A DNA stretch of 64,000 nucleotides from Aliidiomarina taiwanensis (lineage in GTDB: Bacteria > Pseudomonadota > Gammaproteobacteria > Enterobacterales > Alteromonadaceae). Position numbers and translations under genes: made by a program. The notes under the pieces were generated by a model. The model saw only the letters and a list, made by a program, of their open reading frames with translations, was not told the origin of the DNA and ran no database searches. The stretch lies in NCBI RefSeq assembly GCF_003987015.1, contig NZ_PIPQ01000002.1, forward strand, positions 248,001-312,000. The letters are read 5' to 3'. Positions 46,849 through 56,475 of the stretch are shown here, in pieces (positions within the stretch are counted from its first letter, which is position 1; every line of letters starts with the position of its first letter).

Positions 46849-48516
46849 ATGGCCGATGTAACAGAAGTCAAAGTTCCCGACGTTGGTGGGGACGAAGTAG
46901 AAGTAATTGAAGTACTGGTAAGTGCAGGCGACGACATTGAAGTGGAAGACGGCCTAGTAACGGTAGAAACCGACAAGGCGTCGATGGATATTCCTTCGCC
47001 CATTGCAGGAACCGTGAAAGAGCTAAAAGTTGCCGTAGGCGACAAGTTAAACCAAGGCGATTTACTCGCCTTGGTTGCCTCAGCCGCTGAAGCTGAAGAA
47101 GAAACTGCGGAAGAAGCCCCTGCGGAAGAACCAGAACAAGAAGAAAAGCCGGCTGAAGAGCCAGCAGCAGAGCCTGCACCTGCTGCGAAAAAGTCGGGTG
47201 GCACGGACGTTATTAGCATCGAAGTGCCCGACTTAGGGGAAGACGGCGATGTTGACGTCATTGAAGTGTTGGTAAGCGAAGGCGACAGCGTTGAAGTGGA
47301 AGACGGCTTAATTACCGTAGAAACGGATAAGGCCACCATGGATGTGCCCAGCACGCATGCGGGTGTGATTAAAAGCATGAGTGTGTCGGTGGGCGACAAA
47401 GTGCGCAAAGGCAGCAAGCTGGTTGAGCTAGAAATAACGCTTGAAGGTGAAGCGGAAGAAGCGCCGGCAGCGGAGAGTGCACCTAAGCAAGCGGCAGAGC
47501 CTGCTGCTGAGCGGGCAGCACCGCAACCAACGGAAGAGCGCCAACCACCGGTGCCAGACCACCCACTGGACAAAAAAGGCCCAAGTGGACAAGCGGCCCA
47601 TGCTTCGCCAGCCGTTCGACGTTTAGCCCGTGAGTTTGGTGTTGACTTAGCCCAAGTGAAAGGCTCAGGTCCGAAAGAGCGCGTGTTAAAAGAAGACGTA
47701 CAAAGCTATGTGAAGTATGAATTGTCACGTCCGAAAGCGTCGGCAGCGCCTATGTCGGGTGGTGCTGGTGGCTTGCAAGTCATTGCTCAGCCGAAGGTCG
47801 ACTTTAGTAAGTTTGGTGAAATTGAAGAAGTACAGCTTACCCGTATTCAACGAATTTCTGGGCCGAACCTGCACAGAAACTGGGTCACTATTCCACATGT
47901 AACCCAATTCGACGAAGCAGACATTACCGAGCTTGAAGCCTTCCGCAAGTCCGAAAACGCACAGCTTGCAAAACGCAAGGCCGACGTGAAGTTCACGCCA
48001 CTGGTCTTCATTATGAAAGCCGTAGCGAAAGCACTGCAAGAATACCCTGTGTTCAACTCGTCACTGAGTGAAGATGGTGAGCACCTGATCATGAAGAAGT
48101 ACGTGCATATTGGAATTGCCGTAGACACGCCGAATGGTTTGGTGGTTCCGGTTATTCGCGATGTGGACAAGAAAGGCATTGTGGAGCTGTCCTACGAATT
48201 GACAGAAATGAGTGCAAAAGCTCGTGACGGTAAACTCAAAGTAACCGACATGCAGGGTGGCTGCTTCTCTATTTCGAGCTTGGGCGGCATTGGAGGTACA
48301 GCCTTTACACCTATCGTGAATGCACCTGAAGTTGCTATTCTTGGCGTTTCGAAAAGTGACATGAAGCCCGTATGGAATGGTAGCGAATTTGAGCCACGCT
48401 TAATGTTACCGTTGAGCCTGTCTTACGACCACCGAGTGATTGACGGTGCCGTAGCGGCGCGCTTCACTGTGTACTTGAGCCAAGTGCTTTCAGACATTCG
48501 CAAATTAATTTTGTAA
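46849..48516 (+). CDS. aceF: Pyruvate dehydrogenase E2, dihydrolipoamide acetyltransferase
   Basis: A 555-aa core subunit. Two tandem lipoyl domains: the modified lysines are Lys43 (VETDKASMD) and Lys161 (VETDKATMD). Each is followed by an acidic or Ala/Pro-rich swinging linker. A peripheral subunit-binding domain ([22 protein letters not shown]) comes next, then the catalytic domain with [10 protein letters not shown] (His and Asp of the CoA-dependent site). E. coli has three lipoyl domains; two is common elsewhere. It lies 10 bases after aceE. The acidic linker creates a 309-codon antisense frame that is not a gene. Confidence 0.97.
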   Translation: MADVTEVKVPDVGGDEVEVIEVLVSAGDDIEVEDGLVTVETDKASMDIPSPIAGTVKELKVAVGDKLNQGDLLALVASAAEAEEETAEEAPAEEPEQEEKPAEEPAAEPAPAAKKSGGTDVISIEVPDLGEDGDVDVIEVLVSEGDSVEVEDGLITVETDKATMDVPSTHAGVIKSMSVSVGDKVRKGSKLVELEITLEGEAEEAPAAESAPKQAAEPAAERAAPQPTEERQPPVPDHPLDKKGPSGQAAHASPAVRRLAREFGVDLAQVKGSGPKERVLKEDVQSYVKYELSRPKASAAPMSGGAGGLQVIAQPKVDFSKFGEIEEVQLTRIQRISGPNLHRNWVTIPHVTQFDEADITELEAFRKSENAQLAKRKADVKFTPLVFIMKAVAKALQEYPVFNSSLSEDGEHLIMKKYVHIGIAVDTPNGLVVPVIRDVDKKGIVELSYELTEMSAKARDGKLKVTDMQGGCFSISSLGGIGGTAFTPIVNAPEVAILGVSKSDMKPVWNGSEFEPRLMLPLSLSYDHRVIDGAVAARFTVYLSQVLSDIRKLIL

Positions 48517-48523
48517 TAAAACT

Positions 48524-48555
48524 CAGCGCGTTTTCACAAGACGCGCTGCCTTTTT
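48524..48555 (+). terminator. Rho-independent terminator after aceF
   Basis: CAGCGCGT and ACGCGCTG form an 8-bp stem with a 9-nt loop, followed by CCTTTTTC. lpdA beyond it probably uses its own promoter in part. Confidence 0.8.
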
Positions 48556-48629
48556 CTCGCTACAATAACTGCACGTAAAAACCAAGATATGCGGTTATTT
48601 GAACAGACAGAACCAAAACAGGGGTCAAA

Positions 48630-50060
48630 ATGAGCAACGAAGTGAAAACACAGGTTGTTGTATTAGGTGGTGGTCCAGGCGGTTACTCAGCTGCATTCCG
48701 TGCTGCCGACTTAGGTTTAGATGTGGTCATTGTTGAGCGCTACAGCACCTTAGGTGGTGTGTGCTTGAACGTTGGGTGTATTCCGTCAAAAGCACTTTTA
48801 CACGTCGCTAAAACCATCGAAGACTCAGCCACTATGGGAGCTGCAGGTGTAGAGTTTGGCAAGCCGAAAATTGACCTCGACAAAATTCGCGCCCACAAAG
48901 ACAAGGTGATCAACCAGCTAACAGGTGGTTTATCGCAAATGTCGAAAATGCGTAAAGTCAAGGTTGTGAATGGTTTAGGTGAGTTTGTCAGCGCCAATGA
49001 ACTGAAGGTAACGGGCGAAGAAGAAACCACAGTAAAGTTTGAGCACGCCATTATTGCTGCCGGTTCTCAGCCAGTGAAGCTACCATTTATTCCTCACGAC
49101 GACGAGCGCATTTGGGACTCAACCGACGCTCTTGAGCTACCCTTTATTCCTAAGAAAATGCTTGTATTAGGTGGTGGTATTATCGGCCTTGAAATGGGCT
49201 GCGTATATAAAGCGCTTGGTGCTAGCCTGGACGTGGTTGAGTTTATGGACCAACTTATTCCAGCTGCCGACAAAGACATTATTCGTGTGTTCAACAAGTC
49301 AATGAAGTCGAAGTTCGACAACATTATGTTGGAAACCAAAGTGACCAAGGTAGAAGCCAAGAAAGACGGTATTCACGTTACTTTTGAAGGCAAGAAAGCA
49401 CCTGCAGAGCCTGTGGTTTACGACGCAGTACTCGTTGCTGTTGGTCGTACTCCAAACGGGAATAAGCTAGGCGCTGACAAAGCCGGTGTGAAAGTAACAG
49501 ACCGTGGCTTTATTGAAGTCGACAAACAAATGCGTACCAGCGTGAAAAACATTTTCGCTATTGGTGACATTGTCGGCCAGCCAATGCTTGCCCACAAAGC
49601 GGTTCACGAAGGCCACGTAGCTGCAGAAGTTATTGCGGGTAAGAAGCACTTCTTTGACCCGAAAGTGATTCCTTCCATTGCCTACACAGACCCAGAAGTG
49701 GCTTGGACAGGTGTAACGGAAAAAGAAGCGAAAGAGCAAGGCTTAAACTATGAAGCAGTGACCTTCCCATGGGCTGCCTCAGGCCGTGCCATTTCTTCAG
49801 GTGCTACCGACGGCTTTACCAAGCTGATTTTCGACAAAGACACAGACCGTGTGATTGGTGGTGCGCTTGTTGGTTCACACGCAGGTGAATTGCTTGGTGA
49901 AATCTCGCTCGCCATTGAAATGGGCAGCGACGCGGAAGATATCGCACTCACAGTTCATGCTCACCCGACCTTATACGAAACAATTGGTCAGGCGGCTGAG
50001 GTTTATGCCGGTTCAATTACCGACATTCCGAACAAAAAAGCAGTGAAAAAGAAGAAGTAA
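48630..50060 (+). CDS. lpdA: Dihydrolipoamide dehydrogenase (E3)
   Basis: A 476-aa FAD-dependent disulfide oxidoreductase that reoxidises lipoamide for pyruvate and 2-oxoglutarate dehydrogenase. FAD loop VVVLGGGPGGYSAAFRAADLG; redox disulfide Cys45-Cys50 in GGVCLNVGCIPSK; NAD loop LVLGGGIIGLEMG; C-terminal catalytic HAHPTLYETIGQAAE. A 69-bp gap from the aceF terminator holds its 5' region. Confidence 0.98.
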   Translation: MSNEVKTQVVVLGGGPGGYSAAFRAADLGLDVVIVERYSTLGGVCLNVGCIPSKALLHVAKTIEDSATMGAAGVEFGKPKIDLDKIRAHKDKVINQLTGGLSQMSKMRKVKVVNGLGEFVSANELKVTGEEETTVKFEHAIIAAGSQPVKLPFIPHDDERIWDSTDALELPFIPKKMLVLGGGIIGLEMGCVYKALGASLDVVEFMDQLIPAADKDIIRVFNKSMKSKFDNIMLETKVTKVEAKKDGIHVTFEGKKAPAEPVVYDAVLVAVGRTPNGNKLGADKAGVKVTDRGFIEVDKQMRTSVKNIFAIGDIVGQPMLAHKAVHEGHVAAEVIAGKKHFFDPKVIPSIAYTDPEVAWTGVTEKEAKEQGLNYEAVTFPWAASGRAISSGATDGFTKLIFDKDTDRVIGGALVGSHAGELLGEISLAIEMGSDAEDIALTVHAHPTLYETIGQAAEVYAGSITDIPNKKAVKKKK

Positions 50061-50080
50061 TAGCTGCTTAAGTTGCTGAT

Positions 50081-50118
50081 AAAAACCCTTGCTGCTCGCT
50101 GAGTGCAAGGGTTTTTTT
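50081..50118 (+). terminator. Rho-independent terminator after lpdA
   Basis: AAAAACCCTTGC pairs with GCAAGGGTTTTT over 12 bp (12-nt loop) and ends in T7. Confidence 0.92.
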
Positions 50119-50172
50119 GTGCCTGTTTTTTGTTCGCTGGTTGAAATTGAAGCTTCAAGCCCAATCTCTAAG

Positions 50173-50181
50173 TGATATAAT
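50173..50181 (+). promoter_or_regulatory. Extended -10 promoter of ribA
   Basis: TGATATAAT is a perfect extended -10 (TGnTATAAT), 45 bases before the ribA ATG. The -35 (around 50153-50159, CTTCAA/TTCAAG) is weak, as is usual for extended -10 promoters. No FMN riboswitch-like structure is visible. Confidence 0.7.
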
Positions 50182-50225
50182 CGTTTTTAATCTCTTATTC
50201 ATACCTCAACCAAAGAAGTAGTCTG

Positions 50226-50816
50226 ATGTCGAATGCGAATGTAACTCTAGCTGCACGTACGAAATTACCCACCCAATTTGCCGAGTTCGAGCTGGTCGGC
50301 TTTACCGATGCCACTGGGAAAGAGCATGTGGCGCTCGTGCTAGGTGAAGTGGACGATGGGGCCCCTGTGTTAGCGCGGGTACACTCTGAGTGTTTGACGG
50401 GCGACGCTTTGTTTAGCCAACGTTGTGACTGTGGCCCACAGCTCGAAGCCGCCATGCAAAAAATAGCCAATGAAGGGCGTGGCGTTATTGTGTATTTGCG
50501 ACAAGAGGGGCGGGGTATTGGCCTGATCAATAAATTACGTGCATACGCCGAACAGGACAAAGGGCTAGACACAGTAGAAGCCAATGAAATATTGGGCTTT
50601 GCTGCGGACGCTCGAGAATATGACATTGCGGCGGCCATGTTTGCAGCCCTTGGGGTGCGCGAAGTACGGTTAATGACCAACAACCCGAAAAAACTAGAAG
50701 CGTTAAGCGAACTGGGTGTGCACGTGGTGGAACGTGTTGAGCACACCACCGAAGGTACACCGCATAATAAGCACTATTTAGCGACAAAAAGTGCGAAGTT
50801 CGGTCACTTATTCTAA
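50226..50816 (+). CDS. ribA: GTP cyclohydrolase II
   Basis: A 196-aa zinc enzyme opening the guanine ring of GTP, the first step of riboflavin synthesis. Zinc ligands Cys56, Cys67, Cys69 in [18 protein letters not shown]; substrate loop [19 protein letters not shown] near the C-terminus. It is the stand-alone form, without a fused RibB domain, and appears monocistronic. Confidence 0.97.
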   Translation: MSNANVTLAARTKLPTQFAEFELVGFTDATGKEHVALVLGEVDDGAPVLARVHSECLTGDALFSQRCDCGPQLEAAMQKIANEGRGVIVYLRQEGRGIGLINKLRAYAEQDKGLDTVEANEILGFAADAREYDIAAAMFAALGVREVRLMTNNPKKLEALSELGVHVVERVEHTTEGTPHNKHYLATKSAKFGHLF

Positions 50817-50887
50817 GCTTTCTGGTCAGAGTAGCTAGAAGGGTTTACACTGATTTTCTTTCCAACAATAAGAACGAGGCAAGCTTC

Positions 50888-52948
50888 ATGTTAAAAATTA
50901 AACTCGCAGCTGCAAGTGTCGCTATGGCGTTAAGCCTAGTTGGCTGTAGCCAAGAAACCAACACCAGCACACAGCAGGTGGCGCAAGAGCAGCAACAACT
51001 GACGTCGGGCTTGAACCTACAAGACTTCGACCGAAGTGTACGCCCGCAAGACGACCTTTTTATGTTCGTAAACGGTACTTGGTATGAAAATGTGGAAATT
51101 CCTTCCGATCGTCCACGTTTTGGTGCCTTTGACTTGTTGGCACAAGAAAACGAACGTCGTCTGCGGACTATTATAGAAACAGCTGCAGAGCAAGACGCAG
51201 AATTTGGTTCAAACAACCAAAAAATTGGCGACTTCTACAACAGCTTTATGGACGAAGCGCACATTGAAGAACTGGGCATGCAGCCCGTTGAAGCGACCCT
51301 TGCAAAAGTACAAGCGGTACAGAACCATGAAGAGCTCACCGCTTTGACGGCGACCTTGCGTCGTGACGGTGTGGGCATTCCGTTAAGCTTCTATGCCTAT
51401 GCAGATGCCAAAAACCCTGACTTTTACGCGCTATACGTAGGGCAAGCGGGTTTAGGTTTACCAGACCGTGATTACTACTTCCGCGACAACGAAGCCTTTG
51501 AAAATAACCGCCAGGCTTATGTGAAGTATATAGCAGACATGTTAGCCGCATCAGGCCATGACAATGCAGAAGATGCAGCCAAGCGTATTTATGCTTTGGA
51601 AGAGTCGCTTGCAGAGCACCACTGGACGCGTGCCCAACGGCGTGACGCAGAAGCGTCTTACAATAAAATGACCGCTGAAGAATTCGACGCCTTACTGGGT
51701 GGCTTCAACTTTGCAGCCTTTGCCGAGCAGGCAGGTATTACCGCAGCTGAAGAGCTGATTGTGCGGACGCCTTCTTACTTTGAAGCCTTTGGTGCAATTT
51801 TCGAGGACGTAAGCATTGAAACCTGGAAAGACTACATGCACTTGCGTGTCATGTCGTCGGCGGCTTCACGTTTATCAAGCACCTTTGCAGACATTCAGTT
51901 CAACTTCTACTCAAAAACCTTGAACGGTATTCCTGAGCAGCAAGAGCGTTGGAAGCGTGCAGTACAAGCCACTAACGGTGCGTTAGGTGAGGTGTTAGGG
52001 CAAGAGTATGTGGCTCAGTACTTCCCACCAGAAGCCAAAGCGCGCATGGAAGAGCTCATTGACAATCTGATCATTGCATTTGAAGGCTCCATTAAAGAGC
52101 TAGACTGGATGACGCCAGACACGAAAGAAAAAGCCCTGGACAAGTTAAGCAAATTTACTCCTAAGGTAGGTTACCCGAATGTATGGCGTGACTATTCAGA
52201 CCTTGAAGTGTTGCCAGGTGACTTATTCGGGAATAGCGTGCGCGTAGCAAACTTTAGCTACGACAGAAACATTGCCGACATTGGCCAGCCGGTTGACCGT
52301 GAGCGTTGGGGCATGAACCCGCAGCGAGTGAATGCTTACTACAGCCCAGTCAGTAATGAAATTGTGTTCCCGGCTGGTATTTTACAGCCACCATTCTTCG
52401 ATATGAATGCGGAAGACGCCGTGAACTACGGTGGTATTGGTGCGGTTATTGGTCATGAAATTGGCCACGGCTTCGACGACCAAGGGTCACGCTACGACGG
52501 TGACGGTAACTTACGTAACTGGTGGACCGAGCAAGACCGTGAGCAGTTTGATGCTCGCACAGGCATGCTGGTAGAACAGTACAATCAGTTTGAACCCCTG
52601 CCAGGCCTGCATGTTGATGGCCAGGTGTCTCTTGGTGAAAACATCGGTGACCATGTGGGCTTAATTAGTGCCTACCGTGCTTATCAGCAGTCTCTTGACG
52701 GCCAGCCTTCGCCAGTAATGGACGGCTTCACCGGTGAGCAACGCCTGTTCTTAAGCTGGGCGCAGATTTGGAAAATTAAGTTCCGCGACGACGCCATGCG
52801 TGAGCAACTGGCTCGTGGTCCCCATGCGCCAGGTCAGTACCGTGCTTTAGGTGCGCCACGTAACATTCCAGGTTTCTACGAAGCCTTTGATGTGAAGCCT
52901 GGCGACGGCATGTACCTAGCGCCAGAAGACCGAGTGGTGCTTTGGTAA
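50888..52948 (+). CDS. M13-family zinc metallopeptidase, lipoprotein
   Basis: A 686-aa neprilysin-like (PepO-type) peptidase. The signal peptide ends in the lipobox LSLVGC (Cys20), so it is likely anchored in the envelope. The N-terminal M13_N domain begins about residue 48 (DFDRSVRPQDDLFMFVNGTWYE). The catalytic domain has VNAYYSPVSNEIVFPAGILQ, the zinc motif HEIGH (His523, Glu524, His527) and ENIGDHVG (Glu584, Asp588). Family members cleave oligopeptides; the substrate here is unknown. The start ATG has GAGG about 8 bases upstream. Confidence 0.93.
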   Translation: MLKIKLAAASVAMALSLVGCSQETNTSTQQVAQEQQQLTSGLNLQDFDRSVRPQDDLFMFVNGTWYENVEIPSDRPRFGAFDLLAQENERRLRTIIETAAEQDAEFGSNNQKIGDFYNSFMDEAHIEELGMQPVEATLAKVQAVQNHEELTALTATLRRDGVGIPLSFYAYADAKNPDFYALYVGQAGLGLPDRDYYFRDNEAFENNRQAYVKYIADMLAASGHDNAEDAAKRIYALEESLAEHHWTRAQRRDAEASYNKMTAEEFDALLGGFNFAAFAEQAGITAAEELIVRTPSYFEAFGAIFEDVSIETWKDYMHLRVMSSAASRLSSTFADIQFNFYSKTLNGIPEQQERWKRAVQATNGALGEVLGQEYVAQYFPPEAKARMEELIDNLIIAFEGSIKELDWMTPDTKEKALDKLSKFTPKVGYPNVWRDYSDLEVLPGDLFGNSVRVANFSYDRNIADIGQPVDRERWGMNPQRVNAYYSPVSNEIVFPAGILQPPFFDMNAEDAVNYGGIGAVIGHEIGHGFDDQGSRYDGDGNLRNWWTEQDREQFDARTGMLVEQYNQFEPLPGLHVDGQVSLGENIGDHVGLISAYRAYQQSLDGQPSPVMDGFTGEQRLFLSWAQIWKIKFRDDAMREQLARGPHAPGQYRALGAPRNIPGFYEAFDVKPGDGMYLAPEDRVVLW

Positions 52949-52995
52949 TATGACCCTAGGTTCGGCACAGCCGCCCCTATAGGCAAAGTTGGATG

Positions 52996-53035
52996 AAAAC
53001 CCCCGACTGTGAAAACAGCGGGGGTTTTGTTTTTT
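52996..53035 (+). terminator. Rho-independent terminator after the M13 peptidase gene
   Basis: AAAACCCCCG..CTGT pairs with ACAG.CGGGGGTTTT, giving a long, slightly interrupted stem, followed by GTTTTTT. Confidence 0.88.
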
Positions 53036-53051
53036 GAGCGGTCTGGGCATG

Positions 53052-53081
53052 GTTACAATGTTTGCAGGATTACCGCATAAT
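53052..53081 (+). promoter_or_regulatory. Candidate promoter of the DUF2058 gene
   Basis: GTTACA (53052-53057, 4 of 6 to TTGACA) and CATAAT (53076-53081) are spaced by 18 bp, 42 bases before the ATG. Confidence 0.45.
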
Positions 53082-53122
53082 ACCCCCATGTATTTTTTGG
53101 CACAGATAATGAGTGAGCCTTT

Positions 53123-53668
53123 ATGTCAAAGTCATTAGCAGAACAACTTCTTGGTGCTGGCTTGGTGGATGAAAAAAAAATCAAGAAAGCCCGCCAAGAA
53201 AAACGTAAGCAGAAGAAAAAAATTAAAAGTGGTCAAGCTGTGGAAGACACCAGCCAGCAAGAAGAGCTTGCACGGAAGCGAGAAGAGCAGCGTGAACGCG
53301 ATCGCCAACTGAACCTTGAAAGGCAGGCGCAAGCGGATGAAAGAGCGCGTATGGCGCAAGTGCTGCAAATGCTGCAGCAAAGCCAACAGCCGACTGAAGG
53401 CGATATTCGCTTTAACTTTAACGACCCACGCAGCAACGTGATAAAAAGCCTGTATGTGGACGCGACCATGCAAAAGCACTTAGCCAATGGCAAGCTTGCT
53501 ATTTGTGCCTATGAAGACAGCTACTTTGTGGTGCCCGTTCATGTGGCAGACAAAGTTGCGGAGCGTTATGCCGCGTCGGTTATTTTTATAGCTGACGACA
53601 GCCAGCAAGAGCCCGACGAGGACGACCCGTACAAAGACTATCAAATACCCGACGACTTAATGTGGTAA
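53123..53668 (+). CDS. DUF2058 family protein (YaiL-like)
   Basis: A 181-aa cytoplasmic protein. The first 80 or so residues are very basic and coiled-coil-like (KKARQEKRKQKKKIKSG, then many Glu/Arg/Gln), suggesting nucleic-acid or ribosome contact. The C-terminal half (IRFNFNDPRSNVIKSLYVD; GKLAICAYEDSYFVVPVHVADKVAER) is the globular DUF2058 core. The family was annotated as a nucleoprotein/polynucleotide-associated enzyme, but its role is not established. Monocistronic, between two terminators. Confidence 0.88.
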   Translation: MSKSLAEQLLGAGLVDEKKIKKARQEKRKQKKKIKSGQAVEDTSQQEELARKREEQRERDRQLNLERQAQADERARMAQVLQMLQQSQQPTEGDIRFNFNDPRSNVIKSLYVDATMQKHLANGKLAICAYEDSYFVVPVHVADKVAERYAASVIFIADDSQQEPDEDDPYKDYQIPDDLMW

Positions 53669-53670
53669 TA

Positions 53671-53706
53671 AAAAAGGTGACGTTTTGAATAAAACGTCAC
53701 CTTTTT
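53671..53706 (+). terminator. Rho-independent terminator after the DUF2058 gene
   Basis: AAAAAGGTGACGTTTT and AAAACGTCACCTTTTT form a perfect 16-bp stem with a GAAT loop; A and T runs on both sides allow action on both strands. Confidence 0.93.
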
Positions 53707-53712
53707 ATTATA

Positions 53713-53774
53713 TTCCGTAGGTGTGGCACCGTCAGGCGATGCCTTCAACGTCATGCAATGCATGACCTACGGAA
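53713..53774. repeat. REPIN-like inverted-repeat element, 62 bp
   Basis: Perfect 10-bp ends TTCCGTAGGT (53713-53722) and ACCTACGGAA (53765-53774). Each end carries a GTAG tetranucleotide followed inward by a hairpin: GGCA..TGCC (imperfect, 19 nt) from the left, and GTCATGC-ATT-GCATGAC (read on the minus strand) from the right. Two GTAG-headed palindromes facing each other is the layout of a REP doublet (REPIN), mobilised by RAYT transposases elsewhere. It lies between two convergent genes, a favoured REP location. Only one copy is in the window. Confidence 0.55.
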
Positions 53775-53785
53775 CAATGCCTGAA

Positions 53786-56308
53786 TTACTGGGTCATGGC
53801 ATTTTCAATCATTCGCTTTAAGTAGTCGAAGTGGGCTACCAAAGCAAACTCAGAACGGCGCGGTGCGCGCATGGCTTTAATACGCTCAAGTTGAGCATAA
53901 GCAGCCGTACGGGCCACGTTGTCGTAAGACGACTCTTCCGCTAATCCTGTCATGTGAATTAACCGCTTCACGTACTCAACCTGAAGGTTCTGGCTGGTTG
54001 TTGTGAGGGTTTTCGCACTTGGGAAAATCGCATCTGTTAAGTCCGTCATGACAGCGTGGAGTGGATACTCGTTGCCATAACGGGTCGAGTCGGTAATACG
54101 TTTCACCGTTGCAGGGTGCATTAATTGGTTCAGCACGTTGCCCTGCATCATGAGTACCATGTCGTGGAACTTAGGATCTTCGTTATTTCCGTAGTGGTTA
54201 AAGCCACGGCGCTGGCGCTGCATATAAGCTAGCACAGGCTCCATTTGTTCAAGCACATTCGGGGCAAAAACAAAGTTCGCTAGGGTTTCCATGGCGTCTT
54301 TTTGCTTCGCAAGCGGCACAGGAGTGAAGGGCGCTTTATCAGAGCCTTGACCAACAGTTGCGCGTTCAACGTAAACACCGCCCACTTGGCGAGAAATTAC
54401 ACCGGCCTGACCGTAATATGTGCCGAATAAACGGCTGGCAAGGGTGGTGAGCTTCTGGTGCGAGTCACCGTCTTGGCGCGCGTCGTCGAGCAGGGTGCCA
54501 AAGGTCTTATTCACTACTTCAAAACGACCGCGGGCATAGGCCACAGGGTTCGACGACATATCGCCAATCATCACTTGTGGGTCAATATGACGACCGGGTG
54601 CACGCATATCGTCGGCGTCGTTACCGAAGGCTAAGCCGTGCTCGTGGGAGCGGCTTAAAATAGCTTCTAAACGCGCTTCCTCAGCGTCTGCGTCCTCTGC
54701 TGCAGGGCTGTAGCCATATTCAATGGCCCACTCGTCGTAAGGACCTACCACCCACTGATAATAGTCGCCTTGTTCATAACCTGGTGGCGCAATATTCACT
54801 GGCGCATAGTCCATGACAGAGCCTGTTAAGACCCCTTGAGTGAGCGCTTGGTTATGCACTTCTTCGTGGTCCCACAAAATAGAAGCTTTCATGTTGTGGT
54901 TTAGTCCAAGAGTATGGCCCACTTCGTGCAAGATCACGTGGATCATGCCTTGGCGTAGTAGCTCATTGTCGTCAATCGACTCAACCCCAAGCAAGCCAGC
55001 CATGGCGTTACCGGCTACGAGACCTTCATGCATCATGTAACCTTGGCTACAGTACACAGCGTCGTTTGCGCCTGTGTCGTGACGGTTAATACCGTTTGCG
55101 TCATATAACTCACCCTCTATCCAACGGTTTGTCATATAGACATATTCCATCATGATGTCGGCAGCAATAATTTGCCCGGTGAGTGGGTTTGCTAAAGACG
55201 GGCCATAGCCACCAAAAGGCGGGTTCGGTGACGAGGTCCAGCGAATGACGTTATAGCGTATGTCACCAGCATCCCAGTCGGCGTCGTCTGGTTGAATGCG
55301 TACTTCAATGGCATTGCTGAAGCCTGCTTTTTCAAAGGCCTTATTCCAACCAAGTACACCTTCTGTAATCACGTCGCGCCATTCCTCAGGCGTGGTATTC
55401 TCCAAGTAGAAAACAATGGGCTCGACAGGGTCGGAAATAGCGGCCGAAGGGTCTTTTTTCACTAAGTGCCAGCGGTTAATAATGTCGTTGTATGGGGCCC
55501 AGTCAGCCGACGTCATGTCGTCATATTGGCTACCAAAGTAACCGACGCGAGCGTCGTCACGGCGCGGCTGGAAGTCATTATCAGGCAGCTGTATAAAAGA
55601 GTGCTGCAGAGTAACAGAGGTAGAGCGTGCGTCAGCAACAGCTGGGCTAGCACCTACGGTTGGGTTCGGGTTATTGAAAACATAATTAACAACGACGTCA
55701 ATGTTTTCCGGGTATACGCGGTCGTTGACAATGCGCGACTGGTCCTTTTTAAAGCCACCCACACTAAAGCCTTCTGAGCCTGGGCGGCTGTATGGAGAAA
55801 CTTTATGCAGAGACTCACTTAAAAACAGGTCGTCGGCAGCAAAAACAATGCGGCCGTCTTCTTCATGTTTGATTTTTACACTGGCGAGCACCGAAGTACT
55901 CATGTTGGCATCAGCGGCACGGCTAAGCGCACTGTCTTCATTGAATTGATAACGAATCGGCTTTTGAATAATGTCGATCCGGTCGAAATAACGGCGGAAC
56001 TCAATAATCTTTTCATCGCGATAGCTGCCACGGAAGTGGCCGGCCTCGAGTACACCGTCTGTTGAGAGAGCAAAATATAAGAAAGGCGTGTCGAGTTGTG
56101 ACTCCTCGATGGACATCATAAGAGCGCCGTCTTCTTCATTGCGGTAAAGATTAAACAAACCTTCTTGCACCTGTAGGTCTTCAATGAGCGACGCATAGGT
56201 GACTTCCTCTTCTTTATTTTCTGGCTCGTCTGCAAGCATAGGCGAACTATAAGCAGTAAGCCCGAGCGCTAAAGCTACAGCAGCGCTCACGGTTATTTTT
56301 TTAAACAT
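53786..56308 (-). CDS. Large exported zinc-dependent metalloprotease (DUF5117/DUF5118-type)
   Basis: An 840-aa secreted protein. A signal peptide covers about residues 1-27 (cleavage after MLA). The N-terminal part (EEEVTYASLIEDLQVQEGLFNLY; DTPFLYFALSTDGVLEAGHF) is the DUF5118/5117 region. The metzincin-like zinc site is HEVGHTLGLNHN: His461, Glu462, His465 and His471. The family is widespread in marine Gammaproteobacteria and Bacteroidetes, with no defined substrate known to me. The ATG at 56308 (GAGGA upstream) is preferred to a frame extension to 56353 because it begins the signal peptide. It converges on the DUF2058 gene. Confidence 0.9.
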   Translation of the reverse strand: MFKKITVSAAVALALGLTAYSSPMLADEPENKEEEVTYASLIEDLQVQEGLFNLYRNEEDGALMMSIEESQLDTPFLYFALSTDGVLEAGHFRGSYRDEKIIEFRRYFDRIDIIQKPIRYQFNEDSALSRAADANMSTSVLASVKIKHEEDGRIVFAADDLFLSESLHKVSPYSRPGSEGFSVGGFKKDQSRIVNDRVYPENIDVVVNYVFNNPNPTVGASPAVADARSTSVTLQHSFIQLPDNDFQPRRDDARVGYFGSQYDDMTSADWAPYNDIINRWHLVKKDPSAAISDPVEPIVFYLENTTPEEWRDVITEGVLGWNKAFEKAGFSNAIEVRIQPDDADWDAGDIRYNVIRWTSSPNPPFGGYGPSLANPLTGQIIAADIMMEYVYMTNRWIEGELYDANGINRHDTGANDAVYCSQGYMMHEGLVAGNAMAGLLGVESIDDNELLRQGMIHVILHEVGHTLGLNHNMKASILWDHEEVHNQALTQGVLTGSVMDYAPVNIAPPGYEQGDYYQWVVGPYDEWAIEYGYSPAAEDADAEEARLEAILSRSHEHGLAFGNDADDMRAPGRHIDPQVMIGDMSSNPVAYARGRFEVVNKTFGTLLDDARQDGDSHQKLTTLASRLFGTYYGQAGVISRQVGGVYVERATVGQGSDKAPFTPVPLAKQKDAMETLANFVFAPNVLEQMEPVLAYMQRQRRGFNHYGNNEDPKFHDMVLMMQGNVLNQLMHPATVKRITDSTRYGNEYPLHAVMTDLTDAIFPSAKTLTTTSQNLQVEYVKRLIHMTGLAEESSYDNVARTAAYAQLERIKAMRAPRRSEFALVAHFDYLKRMIENAMTQ

Positions 56309-56400
56309 GAGGGTTCCTCGTAAGTTAGCAATACCGTTCGATTCTATACACACTTCAGACCTGTTGACAAAAAAAACCAGTATTAAAGTGTAACCAGACT

Positions 56401-56429
56401 TTGCATTAGTGCAGGGGAAGTGCTATTTA
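56401..56429 (+). promoter_or_regulatory. Candidate promoter of the metal-efflux locus
   Basis: TTGCAT (56401-56406, 4 of 6) and TATTTA (56424-56429) are spaced by 17 bp, about 47 bases before the first gene. No clear CueR or CusR operator was recognised around it. Confidence 0.45.
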
Positions 56430-56475
56430 TAGCCCGCTTAAATCAAATGGTGAAGTTGTAGGTATACAGAGACCT

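Noticed and set aside
46644-47573. 309-codon Ser/Thr-rich frame antisense to aceE/aceF
   Set aside because: It arises from the acidic and Ala/Pro-rich linkers and repeated lipoyl domains of aceF read backwards; composition is low complexity and the sense gene is certain.
56309-56475. CueR or CusR operator controlling the efflux locus
   Set aside because: Only a TGACAA half-site-like stretch near 56365 and no matching inverted half; too weak to call.
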